A stretch of 64,000 nucleotides of DNA from Amorphochlora amoebiformis. Its lineage: Eukaryota > Cercozoa > Chlorarachniophyceae. Position 1 is the stretch's first letter. Every line of letters begins with the position of its first letter. Made by a program: the position numbers and the translations under genes. Below, piece after piece: positions 1 through 10,785 of the stretch. Below the pieces are notes generated by a model. It made no database searches. It worked only from the letters and a program-made list of their open reading frames with translations, and was not told where the DNA came from. The stretch spans positions 248,001-312,000 of the forward strand of contig BAAHQB010000146.1 of NCBI GenBank assembly GCA_054601695.1. The letters are read 5' to 3'.

Positions 1-48
1 TTTCACGAAGGAAGGAACCTTCACCTTCGCTTTCACCTTGGGGGCCAT
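1..48 (-). CDS. N-terminal fragment of an unrecognised leftward gene
   Basis: Read on the minus strand, an ATG at 48-46 opens a frame of 16 codons that runs off the window edge, translating MAPKVKAKVKVPSFVK. It is basic and lysine-rich. The ATG follows a CTTGCAG that could be a 3' splice site in the 5' leader, so the upstream leader may be spliced. Too short to name. It could be a ribosomal or chromatin protein start, but this is a guess from composition only. Confidence 0.35.
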   Translation of the reverse strand, partial: MAPKVKAKVKVPSFVK

Positions 49-255
49 CCTGCAAGATGTGCTGCCACCATTTGGGTTCACTTTGTGGGGGGATTTGGGC
101 AGTTTCGGTTGTTTGGGTCTATGGAGAGTGAGGGTTCGGTGTCGATGGTCGGGGGCTAGGATAGTGAGTAGGAGGTTCTGGTTTGCGGCAGGATTGCAAA
201 TCGCAAACGAACGGCAGTTGTCGGCTTCGCATGCAGCCACCAGCTGGGAAACATG

Positions 256-530
256 ACAACCGTTGGCAACACATCATATCTCAACTGTGTGCTTGATGTT
301 GTTGCTGTTGTGTTGTTGTTGATGATGATGTTGATGTTGATGTTGTTGAGGTTTTTGATGCTGATGTTGTTGATGTTGATGTTGATGTTGATGTTGGTTG
401 ATGTTGGTGTTGATGTTGATGTTGATGTTGATGTTGATGTTGATGTTGATGTTGATGTTGATGTTGGTGTTGATGTTGATGTTGGTGTTGATGTTGTTGA
501 TGTTGTTGATGATGGTGATGTTGTGTGATT
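256..530. repeat. GTTGAT hexanucleotide microsatellite
   Basis: Tandem GTTGAT/GATGTT units with interspersed GTT, GTG and GAT variants. It reads open in several frames (Met-Leu, Val-Asp or His-Gln repeats), which accounts for the overlapping frames on both strands here. I see no splice sites or start context that would make any of them a gene. Confidence 0.9.
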
Positions 531-711
531 TGTGTTACTGTGTTGTCGAGTTGTTGTGTTGTCGAGCTGTTTGTGTTGTGGTGTGTTGGTGAATACGTGT
601 TTGTGTAGTATGAGGGTATGTAGTATGTGAATGTGGTATGCAAGTATGTATGTGTTGGGCCATGTAATAATGCACCTGCTCGGCGAAGACCGTTTCGAAG
701 GAGTAGCAACC

Positions 712-985
712 GAACACGTTCCCGCTCCCATCATAACCTAACACGTTCCATTCGCATCACAACCATATGACACGTTCCCATCACAACCTAACACGTTCCC
801 ATCACAACCATATGACACGTTCCCATCACAACCTAACACGTTCCATTCCCATCACAACCTAACACGTTCCATTCCCATCACAACCATATGACACGTTCCC
901 ATCACAACCTAACACGTTCCATTCCCATTACAACCATATCACACGTTCCCATCACAACCGAACACGTTCATGTTCCCCTCACAAC
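712..985. repeat. Minisatellite of CACGTTCCCATCACAACC units
   Basis: Imperfect tandem array. Each unit contains CACGTTCC, an optional ATTCCC insert, ATCACAACC and then either TAA or ATATGA. Two alternating unit types (about 21 and 26 bp) form a higher-order pattern of roughly 47 bp. The remaining single-copy DNA from 49 to 1,057 shows nothing else I can support. Confidence 0.85.
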
Positions 986-1057
986 CATCGAACACAGTAC
1001 GTATCATGGAAAATACATATATAAATATATATAGCAAGCGTTATATGACCTGAGAGC

Positions 1058-1288
1058 ATGTCGAGAGGCTATACAACCTCCTTCAAAGCGAGAGACCACC
1101 ACCAGTCCACGCACCTTCCCTTCTCACAAGTCTTCTCCCCCAAGCCTTCTGCAGCGACCGAAGTCCGCCCCGTCACACCCCAAGCGGATGGAGACCTTCA
1201 CGAGGCTCCATGGTTAATATGTATATGCATACGCCCTTCAACGTCCACGGTTTCGAAGAGATTCGACCGACGCCGACCTCCATTCTGG
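1058..1288 (+). pseudogene. Host open frame interrupted by the Ty3/gypsy insertion
   Basis: An ATG at 1058 (starting MSRGYTTSFKAR) opens a frame that is open to the exact 5' end of the LTR element. After removing the element and one copy of the CTGG target duplication, the same frame continues from 12,181 for 32 codons to a TGA at 12,277. The proline- and serine-rich product matches nothing I know. It may be a real first exon or a chance frame in non-coding DNA. Confidence 0.25.
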
Positions 1289-1732
1289 TGTTGAACGCCG
1301 AGGTCGCCTCACTCAAGAAAGCGTGACATAGGGTGATGTCACACCGTGACCGAGGGTGATGTCACACCGTGACATAGGGTGACACACCGTGACGTGGGGC
1401 GATGTCACACCGTGACATGGCGTGATGTCACACCGTTACAGAAGATTCTAGAAGCGTGACATAGGCGTGACATATGCGTGACATACCCGTGACATACCGT
1501 GATGTCACACCCAGGTATGGTGGGTACTACGAAGTGACTGTGGAGTATTCGAGAAGTTCGAGAAAATATATATTTAGGTAAATTTAGGATTCGAGATTAT
1601 TCTAGTAGATTCGAATTCGAGAAATTCTTAGAAATTCGCAAAATGAAAATGTTCCATAAATTCAATAATTCATCAACAGAATTCAAAGTGACAACAAGAC
1701 AAAATCACTGAACCCTAGAGCAGCGAACCACA
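1289..1732 (+). repeat. 5' LTR of the Ty3/gypsy element
   Basis: 444 bp. The left half holds tandem copies of a unit containing GTGATGTCACACCGTGACAT, with shorter GCGTGACATA copies after them. The right half is AT-rich with an AAATATATATTTAGG stretch that could serve as a core promoter. It ends CAGCGAACCACA one base before the gag ATG. Confidence 0.92.
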
Positions 1733-1733
1733 A

Positions 1734-4700
1734 ATGGCTTCCACCACCATTGGAGAGCTGGCCGACCAACTCATAGTGGCCATTGAGTCGGAGGACTACC
1801 GCGAGGTGATTGAAGGATTCAAGAACATCGGGATCTCGGAGCTTCGCCGATTGGTTCTACAGAAGAAACTCGTTGACCATTGGGGACCAACTATCTTTCA
1901 GGCTACCTGCAGGAGTCTGGCCGATACTATACGGGTTCCGTCCGGGGTATTGACTCAGGGACAACAAAGACTGGTCGATTGGAGGAGAGCATTGGTCGAC
2001 ATGGGTGAGAGGACCCCCGAGGAAAAGAAAGGAGGAGATGCGAAGGAAGTAAAAGCTCAGCCGACCCAGGAAATCACGGTGGTGAACAGTAATATTGCAT
2101 CGGTCGAGATCGACGTCGACAGTTACGATGGAGAAGTTGGAGCGGCAACGGAATGGTGGCAAGGAGTAAAGCAAACTCTATTGGCTACTTACCCAGGAGC
2201 GGATAAACAACAATGGATGGCCGTCATCATCAAGTGTGTAAGGGATCATCCGAAGGTCAAGGATCGATTGAACGAGTTCATGATACGGCATCGTGGGCGT
2301 GATGGCAAGATTGACGTGGAGGAGATGATGACCAGGTTCACGAAATCATATGACGAGCATGGATTAAGGCCGAAGTACGAGCAATGGCTCAACTTGAAGC
2401 AAGGAGACATGAATATCAAGGACTTCGAAACAAAGTACAGGAAGACAATCCGACAATTAAAAGCTCTTGGACACGATATTGACGAAAAGCAAGCATGGAT
2501 GGACTTTAAGTTTAAGGTTAAGGCAGAATATCAAGTCATCCTTGAAAAGAAGAAGGATCGGATCAACTCAATTCAGGACGCAGTCAAGCATTTCCACCTA
2601 AAGGAAGTGGCAGAAGCAAAGAGCAAGAAGGAGAAAGGATTTACTACAAGTCAAATCAACGCGATGAGTACGAAGACGAGCAACTTTGGCAATAAACCTC
2701 CCGACGGAATGATGAGGACATACAGCGATGGAAAACTACGATGCGTTTACTGCAAGAAGACAGGACATGCGATCAAGACATGTTGGGATAAGCGAGATGG
2801 ACGACCAAAGACTACGGTAAGGGATCGACTGAACCTTGAGCGAAGTTGGACGCGGGGCCAAGGACGCAGAGGCGGTCGAGGAAGAGGATTTGCACGAGGA
2901 AGACGAGGACGCGGACGAGGACAAGGAAGAGGATGGTATTCAAAGAATATTGGCAATCTCTCCAAGGCTGTTCAAGGACTAGTGAGCTATTTAAAAGATG
3001 AACCCCAGGAGGAGGCGAAACCTGAAGACAAGTACTCGAAGCAACTGGACAAGGTTAAGGACCTAGCGAAGACTATCAATTTCATCGGACGAGGTAAACC
3101 AAAGGAGCGAAGGAAAGTGGCTGTCACGACTATTAAGATCAGCAACATCGACGAAGGCAAAACAAACAAGATGCGGATTGGACTTGTGAAAGCTCTATGG
3201 GATTCTGGTAACTTGGCAAGCAAAAGCTTTATCAACCAGAAGGCTATCAAGAGGAATGGACTGTGCAAGGATGTCAAGTATTCGAAGCAACAACATACAA
3301 CTGCTGATGGTGAAACATCTTTCGAGAGCATTGGAACGATTAAACTACAACTACACTTCAAAGACAACATCATCGAAGAGGACTTCTACGTGGCTCCGGT
3401 GGCGCATGAGGCAATATTGGGATCACGACTCTTCGAGAGACTTGGTGCTATCTTGGATTTCTACAACGGAAGAATAACGCTGGCACGACTACGACAACGA
3501 GGAAGGATGAGCCATATACCAATGGACAATCTACAAGACTGGATCAAAGATGTGGCTAACACAGAGGACGCTTACAAGCAACTACCAACGCCTGAAGAAT
3601 ATCAACAACGCTACCCAGGGAAGAATCTAAAGCAAATAATCGACACGCTGGAAAAGGAATATCAATACGACGATTGGACTCTACAACAAGGACGCGACTA
3701 TGTCAACAAACTACTGGATACACGATACAAGGAGATCACACAACCAAAGGAAAAGCCTTCAGCTAAAATACGACCTGTAAGGATCAGGATCAAGCCTGAA
3801 TATCGAGATGTCATCGTTAACATTCCGGACAACGCACGACCTGACGAGGATTGGGACAAGATAGGATGGCAAGTCAATGAATGGCTAAAGCAAGGGAAAG
3901 TTGAACCAAGTATTTCACCCTACAACTCAAGGCACGTTCTAGCGAAGAAGCCTACATACCCTTATTTCCGATTGGCACAAGACTTGAGGAGGATTAATCG
4001 AATGATTGAGCCTACACATTTCCCTATGCGGCGGATTGACGAGATGATCGAGGAGCTGGCCTACTGGAAAGTCAAATCATCTATGGACAAGATGGAGTCA
4101 TACATGCAAGTCCCTGTGGAGAAAGAAAGCAGGAAATATCTGGCATTCAGCACAAGGGATGGCAAGTATCACTACTGTGTCCTACCCTACGGCCTGATTA
4201 TCAGCGGAGACGAATTCACAAGCAGGAACATAGACCTCTACACGATGAACGGGATGTCTGTCCTACTATGGCGACACATCTACACCTACATCGATGACGA
4301 CTCTATCGGCAGCATGACCGTCCGTGGACACATTTTTCTCCTGGAGTGCATCTTCATGCAATTTCTGCAATATGGCGTAACGATTCGGGTGCCTAAATGT
4401 GTGTTTCTGGTACACGACATCAAATGGTGCGGATACATCGTTGGATTCCGAACTATACGACCAAACCCGAAGAAGGCAGAGGCTATTGCAAACTGGCCGA
4501 AAACTCCCGAAAATCTCAAAGAACTGAGGAAATTCTTGGGCGCTTCAAGATGGATTTTGCGGCGATTCGACGTTGGATTTTCAAAAACTGCTGCGAAGCT
4601 TTCATCGGCTTATCGAAAGCCCAACGACAAGAAATCTTTCAAGAAGGTTTGGGAAGAGTATAAGCTACAACAACCCTACGAGGAGATCAAAGAGATGTGC

Positions 4701-5572
4701 AAACAAGACTTAACAAACGCATGCTTCGATCCGGACTGCAAGGACACTGTGCTGATGTTCGATTGGTCTAAAGAAGGCATGGCCGCGGTACTACTACAAA
4801 ACGACAAGATCGTCAAGATTTGGTGCAAAGCCTGTACACCAACCGAATCACGATACAGCGCGACCAAAGGGGAATATACAGCGAAGACTCGAGCATTTCG
4901 AGCTTTTCGACGGGAATTACTTTCATTACGACACCCTTGGATTGCTTTAACTGACCATCGACCTATCATCGCCATTGATCGAAGACTGGACGCTGACGAC
5001 GGATACGGCAACCTACGAGCGGAGAACGAGGAATTCTTTGGAAAATACACTCTGGTGTATGTTCCTGGCGACCGTATGCTGGCGGACACTTGGACAAGGA
5101 TCTTCAAACACGAACCGAACGACAATGGAGAAACAATATCGATAATTCAACCTGAGGACTTCAAACCTGACAAAGACGACATCGAAACTCTCAAGGAACG
5201 GAAGAAGAAATTTGGCATCAACTACAAGGAGCTGGACGAATACATCAACGTTACTACAGGATCTATTACAAGAAAATACGTACCAACGAGGACAAGACCA
5301 CACCTACTTTACTACAATCACGCGAAAGACCACTGTGGCGAGAAGCTGTTAACTCAACGACTTAAAGACTACTACTGGCCTGGAAAGCGCGAGCATCTAC
5401 GGGACTTTCTCAAGAACTGTCGATGTTCGACTAACAAGGCGGCAACAGCGAGGACCGACGAATCTGAGACATCGAAGAAATATCGACGACCTAGGGCGAA
5501 GAAGAAGCACGACCTTATTTTCATTGACGTCTACACTTACAAAGGAATCAACTACTTAACCGCCATCGACGA
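1734..5572 (+). CDS. Ty3/gypsy Gag-Pol polyprotein, 5' part (to the integrase core)
   Basis: A single open frame encodes a fused Gag-Pol. Gag fills about the first 330 residues. A CX2CX4HX4C zinc knuckle (CVYCKKTGHAIKTC) lies near residue 338 and is followed by an Arg/Gly-rich basic tract. The protease active site is the DSG of ALWDSGNLASK near residue 490. Reverse transcriptase follows, with YTYIDDDS as its catalytic motif near residue 850. RNase H begins around VLMFDWSKEG and includes ALTDHRP. The integrase zinc domain (HAKDH then CRC) and the first catalytic Asp (LIFIDVYTY) complete it. At 5,573 the copia LTR cuts a GAC codon, and the frame then hits a stop at 5,586-5,588 inside that LTR. 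Because ATG lies one base after the LTR, any primer-binding site must overlap the start codon. Confidence 0.93.
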
Positions 5573-5749
5573 TGTCAGTGAGGGATGAATGTGAAGACAG
5601 AATGACGAGACCGCCGACAAATTAGGTTTTACCGAATTAGTCATATGAGCGGAAGAACAGTTCATTAGTTTAAGTTACCGCTCACGCATCGGCAAGTTAC
5701 TACGTAATCATAGACAGATCTCATCTGCATCACCGCCCACTACGTAATA
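5573..5749 (+). repeat. 5' LTR of the copia element
   Basis: 177 bp, identical by eye to 10,604-10,780. It starts TG and ends TA instead of the usual CA. The sequence just inside it, GGTAATGAGC, faintly resembles a primer site for initiator tRNA-Met (GGTATCAGAGC), but several positions differ. Confidence 0.9.
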
Positions 5750-5754
5750 GGTAA

Positions 5755-6548
5755 TGAGCACTCCCGCTTCCGCCGCAAGCGAACCAACCGCTGCTACCCA
5801 TGCCGTCATGACCCGCTCTGGTCGTGTGGTCACGGGTACGCAAGCCGAGACTAGGGCGACAGCGGAGGAGAAGAAACAAAGAGGAAACCCTCCGTCTGCT
5901 GAAAGCAAGATGGCCCAACACCAAGATTAATGTCCACGAGGACGGACACGTGTCATCTGACAATGGCTCGGTGTCGTGGACGACTTGAGGACTCAAGTCT
6001 ACCAAGTCAAGAAAGATGCCAAAGAACGAATGGCGAAAGGGATCGATTCGATCAGGAATGATCCGGAACCCGGCAGTAACTTCTTTAACAGTTACCAAGG
6101 CCGAGGCCGAGGTCGTAGCCGCTCGCGTGGGCGAGGCTACAGACGCCGGGGGCGTGGACGCCTCCCGAGATACCAATGGTGGTATGGAACAAAGAGAAGC
6201 GGCTCTAACCAGCCAGAAAGGGAGCCCAAGAGGCCCAGACAAGCCCAGCGAGGCGAATGTCTTCTCTGTGGTGCTATAGACCATTATATGGCAGCCTGCC
6301 CACACTCTGCTCGCTTTAAGAAGCTGATTCAGGGTAGTGAAAACTCTAGGGCAATGCTAGCGCAGCACCAGGTTGCCTCAGTGATCTCTTTGGATGAGAC
6401 AAATAACCCTAAAGGGGGGGCCAAAACGACGAGAGTTGTGACTGCCATGCCAAATGTGCCTCTTGATGACAATTTATCTGATATCATAGATGTGTGTCCT
6501 TACATGGTGGAACCCAATATATATATAGAGCACAAGTTGCTGAGGTAG
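5755..6548 (+). pseudogene. Copia gag remnant in two frames
   Basis: An ATG six bases after the LTR opens 58 codons (MSTPASAASEPTAATHAV...) ending in TAA near 5,928. A second open frame from 5,976 to 6,548 carries an Arg/Gly-rich tract and a CX2CX4HX4C knuckle (CLLCGAIDHYMAAC), the expected C-terminal end of Gag. A complete copia Gag is normally about 250-300 residues in one frame. The short first frame and frame change suggest an internal deletion. The knuckle frame runs into the pol frame at a TATATATATA tract near 6,520. Confidence 0.7.
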
Positions 6549-9500
6549 GTCATCCTGATAGAGTAATAGTAGACTCTGGAGCCACCTCTAATTTCACGAA
6601 TAATATCTCTTACGTGCACGAGATGCAACCGCTCAAAAAGAAAATACGAGTAAAAGTAGGCAAACAGGGCCACGCATACATATGCCACCACTATGGATAT
6701 ATGTATTTTGATATGGACCTTGGAGAGGACCGAACATACACCCTGAAAGTGTTAGCCATTTACTCGAAGGACACCACAGGCACATTCCTATCTGTCGCAC
6801 GGATGGATAAGAGAGGAATAAAAATAATAATCCACCAACGTAAAATAACGTTCGAATACGAGCAAGTGCACATAGGTTACGCGGATCTAGCTAGATCGAA
6901 CCTGTACTACCTACGGGGTCAGCCAAAAACCCAAAACAAAATGTACCAGGGGGTACACAACACTATTCTAATCCGCGAGACTGTGCCACTCGAAATGCTG
7001 AATCATCAGCGACTTTGCCACGTGTCTGCAAGAAAACAACGTCAAACGGCGCAACTGGTCCTGGGGATGAATTGCCCCCAGAGATTCAACTCAAAATTGA
7101 GATGCATGACATGCGAAGTGGCGAATTGCACGAGAATCCCGGTGAGAGGACCCGAAAGAGCCCCTCTGGTCCCAGTAGGGAAGATGGGGACCAAAACCAT
7201 ATATATATATACCTACCACCGATTGAACAGCGACCAAAAGACGCTGCCGGAATCCATAAGGGGATACCATGGATTTGTGGTCTTGGTTCACCATGGATCC
7301 CGAGCTTTATTTTTGCGCCTAATTAAAAACAAAAGGGAAACGCTTAATACCGTTAAGACGGTTATAGCCACTCTTAAGACTCAATTTGGCGTTTCAATAA
7401 ATGAATTCCGAGCCGATGGGGAAGGGACCTACGTATCCCGAGGGATGCAGGATCACCTCAGGGACCAAGGAATACGATGGAACCCCTCGACACCGTATAG
7501 GCCGGAGCAAAACGGAGTGAGTGAGAGAATAATCCAGACGATTATGCGTATGACTCGCGCAATTCTGCATCACGCATCACTCACATACGGATATTGGTGC
7601 TATGCCGCACAGGTCGCGGCCCACACCTACAATAGACTGAAACATAGCACGCTCGCAACTGCTGTGCCATGGGAAGTTTTGACCAATTACAAACCCAATA
7701 TATCTTATTTTCGTGTATTTGGGTGCATCTGTCTGGTACATATACCAAAAGAACAGCGCCAGGAGGAGACTAAACTCATGAAAAGGCCTTCGAGCCTATA
7801 TGATCGTGGTAGATATATGAGATTCGTGGGATACACGAACCAGCCTGGCCAATATATATTGCGTGACAGGAGAGGAAAACAGTACAGACGAATGGTCAAC
7901 GTGTGGTACGAGAAAATGTTCAAATTTCCACAAGAACAAATTGAGGAAAGGAATGATGAAATCAAAAATAACTCAGATGAGCAGCGTGCACAGCAGGAAG
8001 CACATGAGAGCTCACAGCCTAGGCGATCAGCCCGAGAGGCTAGAGGAGTTAGAGCACCACTATATGGACTCGATGACTACATTTTCGAACTTTCCCACCA
8101 CTTAAACGCGAGCGTGGCTGATATCAAGTTCGTCCCTCCGAAGGATGACCTATATATATATATGAATAAACAACCCACGGTGCAACAATTGGAGGACATT
8201 CCTCTCAGTTATTATGACGCAATAAATTGCAGGGAAAAGAGTGAATGGAAAAAGGCAATTCAGAGTGAATATGACAGCCTGGTTGAGAACAACACATGGA
8301 CGCTAATGTCCTGCCCCAAAGGGGTACGACCATTAACCACAAAGCATGTGTATACGAAAAAGCTCAAACCTGATAATACCATAAGGTATAAAATGAGACT
8401 TGTTGCGAGAGGCTTCAACCAACAAGAAGGAAAAGAATACTTTTTCACCTATGCGCCAACCCTCTCGTTGAATTCCCTTCGCATTATGCTGGCGTTAGCC
8501 ACCGTGTGGAGCCTGAAAGGCCACAACATAGACATAACCACGGCATATCTGTATGCGAAAATAGACGCAGATATATACCTGAAAATACCCAAAGGGTATA
8601 AGCCCACGACACCAAGAGAACACAGGATCATGATCACACCCGGTGAGAAAGTCCTGAAACTCAATAAATCAATATATGGACTAAAACAGTCAGGCCACTT
8701 GTGGAACAAAACACTCGTGGAATTCATCACATCCCTTGGATTCAAACAGTCAGTGATTGACCCGGGCGTATTCACAGTCACCAGATATGGTAGAAAAATG
8801 ATCCTGGGAGTGTTTGTGGATGATATACCCATATTTTACGCCGCGAAAAATGATTTGGAGTGGATTCTCCGAAACATAGGGAGCAGATTCAAATTCAAAA
8901 ATCTAGGACCCCTACATCATTGTCTCGGACTGGAAATTACCACTAATCCAAACGGCGAATTTGGGCTATCCCAAACCAGATATATACAGAGGTTGAGGGA
9001 GAAATACGCCCCAAACACACGAAAAGTACGCACCCCTATGGCCACGGCGTTCGACCCATTTCTGGATTCCGAAAGGGTCGGTAGTACCCGATACAGACAG
9101 AAAATTGGCGCGCTAATTTATTTATCGGTCGGAACTAGACCGGATATTTCTTACGCCATCGGAACCCTGGCCAGATTTTCCGCGGAACCCAAGCAAACCC
9201 ACATGGATGCATTGGACAGATTGATACATTACGTGGTAAATACGTCCACTGTGCGGATACAGTACAGGAGGACGGATACAATGCCCGAGGCATATGTGGA
9301 TGCCAGTTTTGCCCAATGTAAGGAAACAGGAAAATCCGTCTCTGGTCACGTTGTCAACTTGGCTGATGGCCCGGTAGTTTGGTCCAGCCACAGACAAAAA
9401 GTTGTCGCAAATTCCACCACAGAATCAGAATATATAGCATGTTCGGAATGCGTGAGGGACGTGATTTATGTCAGAGAATTACTAACCGAATTTGGTGTAA

Positions 9501-9745
9501 ATCTTGACAGACCAGTGAACATTAACGAAGACAACCAACCAGCAATTGCAATTGCGACCAAGGAAGGTCTATCAAAGAAGAGCCGCTCGATACGAGTTTC
9601 ATACCACAACGTTAGGTATTCGATACGAGCAAAGGAGGTAAGGCTGATAAAGGTCGCCAGTGAGGATAACGTCGCTGACATACTTACCAAACCTTTGGCT
9701 AACCATCCACATAAAAGACTATTCGTTAAAATGTTCCAAACCTGA
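6494..9745 (+). CDS. Copia Pol polyprotein (protease, integrase, RT, RNase H)
   Basis: About 1,080 residues. Protease motif VIVDSGATSNF lies near residue 25. The integrase zinc region is NHQRLCHV ... CMTCEVANC. Integrase D2 is in FRADGEGTYVS and the catalytic E in RPEQNGVSERIIQ. Reverse transcriptase follows, with HNIDITTAYLYAK and the catalytic LGVFVDDIPIF. RNase H includes EAYVDASFAQ and TTESEYIACSE, and the tail has NVADILTKPLA. The position expected for the first integrase Asp reads Tyr in KTIYIYTYHRLN, within a TA tract at 7,199-7,210. The frame is -1 relative to the Gag knuckle frame, overlapping it by 55 nt. Confidence 0.9.
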   Translation: MSLHGGTQYIYRAQVAEVGHPDRVIVDSGATSNFTNNISYVHEMQPLKKKIRVKVGKQGHAYICHHYGYMYFDMDLGEDRTYTLKVLAIYSKDTTGTFLSVARMDKRGIKIIIHQRKITFEYEQVHIGYADLARSNLYYLRGQPKTQNKMYQGVHNTILIRETVPLEMLNHQRLCHVSARKQRQTAQLVLGMNCPQRFNSKLRCMTCEVANCTRIPVRGPERAPLVPVGKMGTKTIYIYTYHRLNSDQKTLPESIRGYHGFVVLVHHGSRALFLRLIKNKRETLNTVKTVIATLKTQFGVSINEFRADGEGTYVSRGMQDHLRDQGIRWNPSTPYRPEQNGVSERIIQTIMRMTRAILHHASLTYGYWCYAAQVAAHTYNRLKHSTLATAVPWEVLTNYKPNISYFRVFGCICLVHIPKEQRQEETKLMKRPSSLYDRGRYMRFVGYTNQPGQYILRDRRGKQYRRMVNVWYEKMFKFPQEQIEERNDEIKNNSDEQRAQQEAHESSQPRRSAREARGVRAPLYGLDDYIFELSHHLNASVADIKFVPPKDDLYIYMNKQPTVQQLEDIPLSYYDAINCREKSEWKKAIQSEYDSLVENNTWTLMSCPKGVRPLTTKHVYTKKLKPDNTIRYKMRLVARGFNQQEGKEYFFTYAPTLSLNSLRIMLALATVWSLKGHNIDITTAYLYAKIDADIYLKIPKGYKPTTPREHRIMITPGEKVLKLNKSIYGLKQSGHLWNKTLVEFITSLGFKQSVIDPGVFTVTRYGRKMILGVFVDDIPIFYAAKNDLEWILRNIGSRFKFKNLGPLHHCLGLEITTNPNGEFGLSQTRYIQRLREKYAPNTRKVRTPMATAFDPFLDSERVGSTRYRQKIGALIYLSVGTRPDISYAIGTLARFSAEPKQTHMDALDRLIHYVVNTSTVRIQYRRTDTMPEAYVDASFAQCKETGKSVSGHVVNLADGPVVWSSHRQKVVANSTTESEYIACSECVRDVIYVRELLTEFGVNLDRPVNINEDNQPAIAIATKEGLSKKSRSIRVSYHNVRYSIRAKEVRLIKVASEDNVADILTKPLANHPHKRLFVKMFQT

Positions 9746-10395
9746 GTGAATGTGGGAGGCAGAACGGACTGGTGAACATTCCACCTAGTGAGCGTTGGTG
9801 ACTGTTGGACCATTATCGAGGCTTGATCACCCGTCGAGGTGGGGCAACACACCTGTCATAGCTCTGCCGGAACGCGAAGCCAGACCATTCTACCAAGGGT
9901 GAAAACATAAAGATACACATATTTACATATGTATATGTATATATGTGGACAATAAACATTCCGAGGAGTACATATACCTTTGAGGGGGCGTACACAAATG
10001 AATGAAAGAAGTGGTTTTTCGAATTTTTCTCCACGAATTGAATATATTTAAAGTGGTTTTTGCAACACTTTCCACTAGAAATAAAAAGAAGTGGTTTTCG
10101 ACTTTTTCTCCACGAACTGAATATATTTAAAGTGGTTTTTGCAATACTTTCCACTAGAAATAAAAAGAATTACAAGTGGTTTTTACATAGTTTTCCACTA
10201 AAAATATAGATAAAAGTACCTCAGTGGTTTTCAGATTTTTTCTCCACACAAATAGAAACATAATTTTTTTTATCGAATAATTTTTTTTTTCAAGAATCTC
10301 AAAAGTTTTTTTTGTATATATATACATATACAATTTTTTTCACGAGTGGTTTTTCTTAAATTTTTATCCACATAAGCCGATCAAGAATATATATA

Positions 10396-10445
<50 letters not shown>

Positions 10446-10519
10446 TATATATACAAAAACACGGGACGTAAACACATCCATCATCACTTTTGTGCAAACC
10501 TCCTAAATTCATATATATG

Positions 10520-10572
<53 letters not shown>

Positions 10573-10603
10573 TATATATAAATTTATAACGTTTGAGGGG
10601 GCG
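9746..10603 (+). other. Copia 3' non-coding region with hairpin array and two purine tracts
   Basis: No coding sequence. Between about 10,006 and 10,375 there are seven units of the form AGTGGTTTT(T)...CCAC(T), each able to fold as a short hairpin with an AGTGG/CCACT stem. The central copies are near-identical (AGTGGTTTTTGCAACACTTTCCACT). Long (TA)n tracts lie at 10,388-10,454 and 10,511-10,568. The sequence TTTGAGGGGGCGT appears at about 9,979 and again (TTTGAGGGGGCGTG) directly before the 3' LTR at 10,604. The second is the expected polypurine tract. Confidence 0.75.
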
Positions 10604-10780
10604 TGTCAGTGAGGGATGAATGTGAAGACAGAATGACGAGACCGCCGACAAATTAGGTTTTACCGAATTAGTCATATGAGCGGAAGAACAGTTCATTAGT
10701 TTAAGTTACCGCTCACGCATCGGCAAGTTACTACGTAATCATAGACAGATCTCATCTGCATCACCGCCCACTACGTAATA
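10604..10780 (+). repeat. 3' LTR of the copia element
   Basis: 177 bp, matching 5,573-5,749 base for base as far as I can read. It is followed by the GACGA target duplication and the resumed gypsy integrase frame. Confidence 0.92.
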
Positions 10781-10785
10781 GACGA

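Larger units (their letters stand above)
5573..10780 (+). mobile_element. Ty1/copia LTR retrotransposon inserted in the Ty3/gypsy integrase
   Basis: Flanked by 177-bp direct repeats (5,573-5,749 and 10,604-10,780) that begin TGTCAGTGAGGGATG and end CTACGTAATA. They are flanked in turn by a perfect 5-bp target duplication, GACGA, at 5,568-5,572 and 10,781-10,785. Internal order is zinc-knuckle gag, protease, integrase, reverse transcriptase, RNase H, which is the copia order. A purine tract GAGGGGGCG abuts the 3' LTR. Gag looks internally shortened and the integrase lacks a recognisable first catalytic Asp, so this copy is probably not autonomous now. Confidence 0.93.
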
